Source: Bacteroidales bacterium
Lineage (GTDB): Bacteria; Bacteroidota; Bacteroidia; Bacteroidales; WCHB1-69
NCBI GenBank assembly: GCA_017964755.1
Contig: JAGCRI010000008.1
Location: forward strand, 1 to 11,094
Reading direction: 5' to 3'
DNA length: 11,094 nt
Positions 7,501 through 11,094 of the stretch are shown here, piece after piece (positions within the stretch are counted from its first letter, which is position 1; each line of letters begins with the position of its first letter). Both the position numbers and the translations under genes were made by a program. The notes beneath the pieces are model-generated. The model saw only the letters and a program-made list of their open reading frames with translations, made no database searches and was not told where the DNA came from.

Positions 7501-8350
7501 AAACGCTCTTTTCAAAGGAAATTCCACTGTAAAAGACGGACATTTCTCATTTTCTTTCATTGTACCAAAAGATATCAACTATAATTTCGGGAACGGTAAG
7601 CTTAGCTATTATGCAAGAAGCCAGAACGTTGACGCGGCCGGCTACAGTACTGCCATTGTTGTCGGCGGGAAAGACACTGCTTCCATCAACGATACAAAAG
7701 GCCCTGATATTCACGCCTATCTTAATGATGAGAATTTTGTGAACGGTGGAATTACTGATCAGAATCCAATGCTTCTTCTCAAACTGAAAGACGAATATGG
7801 AATTAACACCACAGGCAACGGGATAGGCCATGATATTGTTGCTATTCTTGACGACAGAAGCGACAATCAAATTGTGCTGAACGACTATTACATAACCGAG
7901 CAGGACAGTTTCAACAGCGGCACTGTGCGCTATCCGTTCAAGGAGCTGTCTGTGGGCAGTCACAAACTTAAAATACGCGCATGGGACATTCTGAACAACC
8001 CTTCTGAAACAACCTTGGATTTCACTGTCGTTTCCGGTGACGACCTGACTCTTGACCATGTACTTAACTATCCGAATCCGTTCACCACACACACTTCATT
8101 CTTTTTTGAACACAACAGGCAGGGCACTTCTTTGGATATAATAATCCAAATTTTCACCATTTCGGGACATTTGGTAAAAACCTTGGAATCAAAGCAGGCT
8201 ACGGAGGGCAACCGCTGCCTGCCCATTGAATGGGACGGGCGTGACGACTACGGCGACAAATTGGCAAAAGGGACATACATTTACCGCCTTCGTGTCAGAG
8301 ACTATAATGGCAATGTAGCTGAAAAATTTGAAAAACTTGTCATTTTATAA
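4526..8350 (+). CDS. porU: PorU, type IX secretion C-terminal-signal peptidase (sortase)
   Basis: PorU is the cell-surface C25-family cysteine protease that removes the C-terminal signal of T9SS cargo and, in species with A-LPS, transfers the cargo to it. From ATG 4526 the protein has 1274 residues. A signal peptide (core about 7-20) probably ends at Ala25-Gln26. The PorU N-terminal beta region includes SVLQYGSWYKI (168-178) and FGNGG. The gingipain-like C25 domain spans about 532-915: LLLFGRPSYDYRGR, NDDYFALLDD, DIAVGRFPV, catalytic His782 in GHSGVKGWAHERVL, catalytic Cys816 in MGCEFGRYD and the terminal MGDPALKL (905-912). The His-Cys spacing of 34 is right for the family. An FlgD-like/type A C-terminal domain of about 95 residues starts near YPNPF (1182) and ends GTYIYRLRV...EKLVIL. 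P. gingivalis PorU likewise carries such a domain. An in-frame TTG at 4517 would add three residues (MKR); ATG 4526 is preferred. porV follows after 112 bases. Confidence 0.97.
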   Translation: MMRHKSLVIFLVFFTFLLQLPDSQAQKIQKNFNIKWTENITCRLDEENEVRCLSFEGAVYGGKYETLPLFVSVIPMDKAYESYDISVSDIRYSNLDETDKKLVPNNYPFTFLNIEVETKIEKHKPYAVVSFVPIVKNGNGASKVISLSLSLAGKGEKSLKRGSYKPHSVLQYGSWYKISVAADGLYKVTFDDLAALGISAPVPSDKLSLFGNGGAMLPEAAGLATYDDLEENSIEIFDGGDGTFGQGDYFIFYAKGPHSWRYSEPYFTHSYNIFSDASYYFINTDGAGEGKRVKTEDNTAMTANVTVDTYTYRDFKEQDVKNFAETGRFWVWDIYDVTTTRKYDFYVSDILAQPASVVVSAAAVAPMVSAFAISVGQHSIGSLTIPKAGSNYASAASNRFSFVPDGSATVSVTLSYNKPTASSAGYLDYIELQALCALKFHTGQFSFRTPAAVGAGNVAEYQISGAQSNLRVWDVTEPTAAKALKGELSGGTLKVKADASELHEFVAFDGSSFMTVKTIGKVANQDLHGTSDVEMVIVAHPDFSAQAERLAEHRRTNDGLSVKVVTPQQIYNEFSSGAQDVAAIRDYMKMIYEKSSDNPKYLLLFGRPSYDYRGRENGNVSYVPNYQFAASLSESSLRANDDYFALLDDGEGSESNGLVDIAVGRFPVATASQAKTVVDKTIEYSKKINLISSSNHSVVSNFDDWKNVISIVADDEDNAHIYAAESAAKIVGDSNRNINLDKIYLDAYKQVSSAGTQSYPEVNEAINLRMNKGSLVFMYVGHSGVKGWAHERVLDFHMISSWQNKYNQPLLLVMGCEFGRYDRNTLSPADRIFINGNGGAVAVVTTSRVAFSGSNQTYADAYFRKMFSKTGSRYPTIGELNMIAKNVYGGYGNGNMNAINMIFVMGDPALKLAMPMLSIRTDSVNGQHINYINDTLKALSKVTVKGSVVDDDGNVVSDFNGNVFPTVFDKKVKLATLQNDAESPYVEFDVQKNALFKGNSTVKDGHFSFSFIVPKDINYNFGNGKLSYYARSQNVDAAGYSTAIVVGGKDTASINDTKGPDIHAYLNDENFVNGGITDQNPMLLLKLKDEYGINTTGNGIGHDIVAILDDRSDNQIVLNDYYITEQDSFNSGTVRYPFKELSVGSHKLKIRAWDILNNPSETTLDFTVVSGDDLTLDHVLNYPNPFTTHTSFFFEHNRQGTSLDIIIQIFTISGHLVKTLESKQATEGNRCLPIEWDGRDDYGDKLAKGTYIYRLRVRDYNGNVAEKFEKLVIL

Positions 8351-8372
8351 AATAAGGTATAGAGATTTTCGT

Positions 8373-8380
8373 TATTTTTG
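8373..8380 (+). promoter_or_regulatory. Bacteroidota-type -7 promoter element for porV
   Basis: TATTTTTG is an exact TAnnTTTG match in the 112-base porU-porV gap, 82 bases before the porV ATG. It predicts a transcript start near 8385. No good -33 TTTG is seen at standard spacing. No terminator separates porU from porV, so porV may be transcribed both from here and by read-through. Confidence 0.5.
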
Positions 8381-8387
8381 CAGTTTT

Positions 8388-8410
8388 GAGAGAAAAAGTA
8401 TGTTTCTCTT
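8388..8410 (+). other. Hairpin in the predicted porV leader
   Basis: AGAGAAA (8389-8395) pairs perfectly with TTTCTCT (8403-8409) around a 7-base loop, and a G-T pair at 8388/8410 extends the stem. There is no T run behind it, so it does not look like a terminator. If the promoter at 8373 is real, the hairpin lies within the first few bases of the porV mRNA, where such structures can protect the 5' end. Its A/T-rich stem makes it only moderately stable. Confidence 0.35.
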
Positions 8411-8462
8411 GATCTATTATTGATATAACTTATTGGTTTACAAACAAATAATAAGAAATAGT

Positions 8463-9710
8463 ATGGTGAAGAAAATATTGTTGGTGATATCTTTTCTTGC
8501 TTTTTCTCTCCAATTCGGTTTTGCACAAGTGATAAACGGCCAGAATTATGACTATTTGGGAAGAGGCTACCTTAACACTATAACGACAGCCGTCCCGTTT
8601 CTGCTCATTGCCCCCGACTCGCGCGCCGGTGCAATGGGTGACGTTGGATGCGCCACTTCAGCAGACGTCAATTCGCAACACCACAATCCCGCAAAATATG
8701 TATTTAACAAAAACAAATTCGGGATTTCATTAGCATACAGCCCTTGGCTCCGCAAACTCGTGAACGACATCAACCTCGCCTATCTGTCAACATACTACAA
8801 AATCACTGACATGGATGCCATTTCATTCTCCTTGCGCTACTTTTCGCTTGGCGACATTGATTTCAAAGACGAGTACGGTCAGGATATGGGGACTCAGCGC
8901 CCTAATGAATTTGCCATAGATTTGGGCTATGCACGAAAACTCACCGATGAACTTTCAATAGCAATCACACCGCGTTTCATCTACTCGAACCTTACGGCCG
9001 GACAATACGTGCAAGGTGTTGAATCGCAGGCAGGACTTGCCGGCGCCGCCGACCTTTCGCTCTTCTACGAGAAAGACCTCAGGGCTAAAGGCCTTGCAAA
9101 TTCAACTATCCGCTTCGGTTTCAACATATCGAATATGGGAAACAAAATCTCTTATTCTTCAGGTACTTTACGAAGAGATTTTCTGCCTACAAACCTTAAA
9201 ATAGGGCTCGGTTATACAATGGAGTTTGACCAGTACAACAAGCTCTCATTAGTCGGTGAAATCAACAAGTTGTTAGTCCCCACTCCGCCTGTCTATGAAC
9301 TTGACTCCAATAACCGGATAATCTATGATGCAGCAAACAACCCGATAATTCACAAAGGAAAGAATCCGGATGTCTCTGTCTTTATGGGAATGATACAGTC
9401 ATTTTATGATGCGCCGGGCGGCTTCAAGGAGGAGATGCGCGAGATAGCATGGGCATTGGGGATGGAATATTCATACAGGAACCTCTTTTTCGCCCGCTTC
9501 GGATATTTCCACGAAAGCAAATGGAAGGGCAACAGGCAGTATTTCACGGTAGGTGCCGGAATCTCATATAACATTTTCGCCCTTGATGTGGCATACCTCT
9601 TCACCACCGACCAGCACCATCCTCTTGAAAACACATTGCGCTTCACCCTCACTTTTGATTTCGCTTCGTTTAACAAGAGTGAGATTAAAAAACAGAATAA
9701 ATTGAATTAG
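8463..9710 (+). CDS. porV: PorV (LptO), type IX secretion outer-membrane barrel and cargo shuttle
   Basis: PorV is a FadL-like outer-membrane beta-barrel that binds the C-terminal signal of cargo arriving through the Sov/SprA translocon and carries it to PorU in the attachment complex. The protein has 415 residues, close to known PorV lengths. A signal peptide (VKK, hydrophobic core 5-20) is cleaved near Ala21-Gln22. The family signature PDSRAGAMGDVG is at 51-62, followed by SQHHNPAKY (71-79). The remainder shows repeated amphipathic strands with aromatic girdles, for example DVAYLFTTDQHHPLENTLRF near the end, and a final strand FTLTFDF before a charged tail. An in-frame TTG at 8433 would add ten residues in front of the signal peptide and spoil its n-region, so ATG 8463 is chosen; an A-rich AAGAAA precedes it in place of a Shine-Dalgarno. 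It lies downstream of porU, as in P. gingivalis and F. johnsoniae. Confidence 0.97.
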   Translation: MVKKILLVISFLAFSLQFGFAQVINGQNYDYLGRGYLNTITTAVPFLLIAPDSRAGAMGDVGCATSADVNSQHHNPAKYVFNKNKFGISLAYSPWLRKLVNDINLAYLSTYYKITDMDAISFSLRYFSLGDIDFKDEYGQDMGTQRPNEFAIDLGYARKLTDELSIAITPRFIYSNLTAGQYVQGVESQAGLAGAADLSLFYEKDLRAKGLANSTIRFGFNISNMGNKISYSSGTLRRDFLPTNLKIGLGYTMEFDQYNKLSLVGEINKLLVPTPPVYELDSNNRIIYDAANNPIIHKGKNPDVSVFMGMIQSFYDAPGGFKEEMREIAWALGMEYSYRNLFFARFGYFHESKWKGNRQYFTVGAGISYNIFALDVAYLFTTDQHHPLENTLRFTLTFDFASFNKSEIKKQNKLN

Positions 9711-9738
9711 TTTATTGTAATATATAATATTGTATAGC

Positions 9739-11094
9739 ATGACTAAACAGTACAAATTAATCAACAACGTATTAGGATGGATAATCGGCATTTTTGCCTC
9801 TGCCGTCTATATTATGACCGCCGAACCTACGGCTTCGTGGTGGGACTGCGGCGAGTATATCTCAACTTGCTACAAACTGCTTGTGGGGCACCCGCCTGGA
9901 GCACCGACTTTCCAGCTTCTCGGACGAATTTTCAGTATGTTTGCAGGCGGCGATGTCACCAAAGTTGCCTTTTGCATCAACACGATGTCAGCCATTTGTA
10001 GCGGCATGACCATAATGTTCCTTTTCTGGACCATGACAATGCTCGGCAGGAAACTGGTGGCCAAGCTCGGTGAAATGACAACGGGACGTATGATTGCCCT
10101 TTTCGGTTCAGCCTTGGTCGGTGCGCTCACCTACACCTTCACCGACACATTCTGGTTCTCCGCTGTCGAAGGCGAAGTCTATGCAATGTCATCGTTCTTC
10201 ACCGCCCTCGTTTTCTGGTGCATCTTGAAATGGGACATTGAATATGACAACCAAAAGTCGAATGTAAACCCCAACCGCTGGATTGTGCTGATTGCATACC
10301 TCGTGGGCTTGTCAATCGGAGTTCACCTTTTGAACTTGCTGACGTTGCCGGCTATCGTCCTCGTCATCTATTTCAAACTCTCCAAGAACGCGACAGTTAT
10401 GGGTGTCGTACAGACTTTGGGGCTCGCCTCTTTTGTGGCCGGCTTCTTCTTCTCAGTCCCCGCAATGCTTGCTATATGGGTTCTGATCACCCTGCCATGC
10501 CTCTATTTCTCGATCAAGAAAAAGACTGTATATTCGCTTGCAGAATGGGGCGTATTCTTTTCACTCATACTTTCATTCATCTTGTTGGGCGTGATACTTT
10601 ACGGAATCATCCCCGGTATCGTTAATTTCGCCGGCAAGTTCGAGCTGCTTTTTGTAAATGGAATCGGGCTGCCGTTTAACTCCGGCCTCATTATATTCTT
10701 CGTGATTCTTTTCGGGCTGGTCGGCTGGGGACTCTATTACGGCTATAACCGCGACAAGAAAGTCCTGCTTGCAGGGATTTATTCATTCCTTTTCCTGCTC
10801 GTTGGCTACTCCACTTTCCTGATTCTTGTCATCCGCTCCAATGCGAATCCTACAATAGACGAGAACAATCCTGAAGACGCTGTCGCATTGCTCGCATACC
10901 TTAACCGTGAACAGTACGGCTCAAATCCTCTCGTTTATGGGCAGTCATATAACTCAAGAGTAATCGCATACGAAGATGGGACTCCTTTTTATGTTAAAGA
11001 TAGGGAAAAAGGCAAATATGTGATTTCAGACAAGCGTGAAAGCCGCAATCCGGTTTATGCTCCGTCAGACTGCATGCCTTTCCCGCGCATGTGG
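9739..11094 (+). CDS. DUF2723 family multi-pass membrane protein, probable GT-C glycosyltransferase (N-terminal part, cut by window edge)
   Basis: This is the first 452 codons of a large membrane protein; family members are usually near 1000 residues. I translated it by hand from ATG 9739, and it is open to the window end. The N-terminus matches DUF2723 (PF11028): LINNVLGW (7-14), a first membrane segment, then TASWWDCGEYIST (31-43) and GHPPGAPTFQLLGR (50-63). These are followed by FWFSAVEGEVYAMSSFF (138-154) and GLSIGVHLLNLLTLPA (190-205). Several more membrane segments run to about residue 370, and a soluble part begins with NPTIDENNPEDAV and YLNREQYGSNPLVYG. The acidic DCGE in the first loop resembles the catalytic Asp/Glu of GT-C enzymes. 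The human relative TMEM260 is an O-mannosyltransferase, so a protein- or glycan-modifying transferase using a lipid-linked sugar is likely; donor and acceptor are unknown. Only 28 bases separate it from porV with no terminator, so co-transcription is likely. Confidence 0.92.
   Translation, partial: MTKQYKLINNVLGWIIGIFASAVYIMTAEPTASWWDCGEYISTCYKLLVGHPPGAPTFQLLGRIFSMFAGGDVTKVAFCINTMSAICSGMTIMFLFWTMTMLGRKLVAKLGEMTTGRMIALFGSALVGALTYTFTDTFWFSAVEGEVYAMSSFFTALVFWCILKWDIEYDNQKSNVNPNRWIVLIAYLVGLSIGVHLLNLLTLPAIVLVIYFKLSKNATVMGVVQTLGLASFVAGFFFSVPAMLAIWVLITLPCLYFSIKKKTVYSLAEWGVFFSLILSFILLGVILYGIIPGIVNFAGKFELLFVNGIGLPFNSGLIIFFVILFGLVGWGLYYGYNRDKKVLLAGIYSFLFLLVGYSTFLILVIRSNANPTIDENNPEDAVALLAYLNREQYGSNPLVYGQSYNSRVIAYEDGTPFYVKDREKGKYVISDKRESRNPVYAPSDCMPFPRMW

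Noticed and set aside
7547..8092. 181-codon open frame on the minus strand inside porU
   Set aside because: It is antisense to a well-conserved part of porU, has no recognisable domain or upstream signal, and looks like a codon-usage shadow.
4526..8350. Bacteroides-type O-glycosylation sequons (D-S/T-A/I/L/V/M) in PorU and GldJ, tempting next to a probable glycosyltransferase
   Set aside because: A few matches such as DSV, DTL and DTA occur, but a protein of this size would be expected to contain several by chance.
9711..9738. TAATATTG in the porV-DUF2723 gap as a promoter
   Set aside because: It misses a fixed position of TAnnTTTG, sits only a few bases from the ATG, and the 28-base gap is nearly pure A/T, so a chance match is likely.

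Overview
The window is a chromosomal segment of a Bacteroidota bacterium, most likely from the order Bacteroidales. The evidence is the gene content (type IX secretion system, T9SS, genes that occur only in this phylum), AT-rich leaders without a Shine-Dalgarno sequence, and several matches to the Bacteroidota -7 promoter element TAnnTTTG close to gene starts. It reads as an ordinary core region: no tRNA, rRNA, CRISPR array, insertion sequence, integrase or phage gene is visible, and no gene-free stretch exceeds about 155 bases.

Layout. The minus strand (read right to left from about 4370) carries a PorP/SprF-family outer-membrane protein gene followed by gldJ, a lipoprotein gene. This pair ends in a strong intrinsic terminator at 1781-1809. 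Next on the same strand come rfaD (hldD; ADP-L-glycero-D-manno-heptose 6-epimerase) and recQ (DNA helicase, cut by the left edge after 214 codons), each with its own promoter-like element. Diverging from porP on the plus strand are porU (the C25-family sortase of the T9SS), porV (its outer-membrane barrel partner) and, 28 bases further on, the first 452 codons of a DUF2723 multi-pass membrane protein, probably a GT-C type glycosyltransferase, cut by the right edge.

How the genes fit together. PorV collects secreted cargo bearing the C-terminal signal, and PorU removes that signal and joins the cargo to an anionic lipopolysaccharide or releases it. GldJ, a paralogue of GldK/PorK, and PorP/SprF belong to the periplasmic and outer-membrane side of the same machine. 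The clustering of gldJ with porU and porV is also known from Flavobacterium johnsoniae. Here gldJ is inverted and preceded by a porP/sprF gene, so four T9SS genes share one short divergent promoter region (4371-4525). The porL, porM and porN genes are not in the window. rfaD supplies activated heptose for lipopolysaccharide core, and the DUF2723 gene probably acts in cell-surface or protein glycosylation. Both are plausible, unproven links to the glycolipid or glycoprotein side of T9SS export.

I found no convincing undescribed system. The points most worth a second look are the DUF2723 gene placed directly behind porV, the catalytically dead FGE-like fold of GldJ, a palindrome in the divergent porP/porU promoter region, and a hairpin at the predicted 5' end of the porV transcript.
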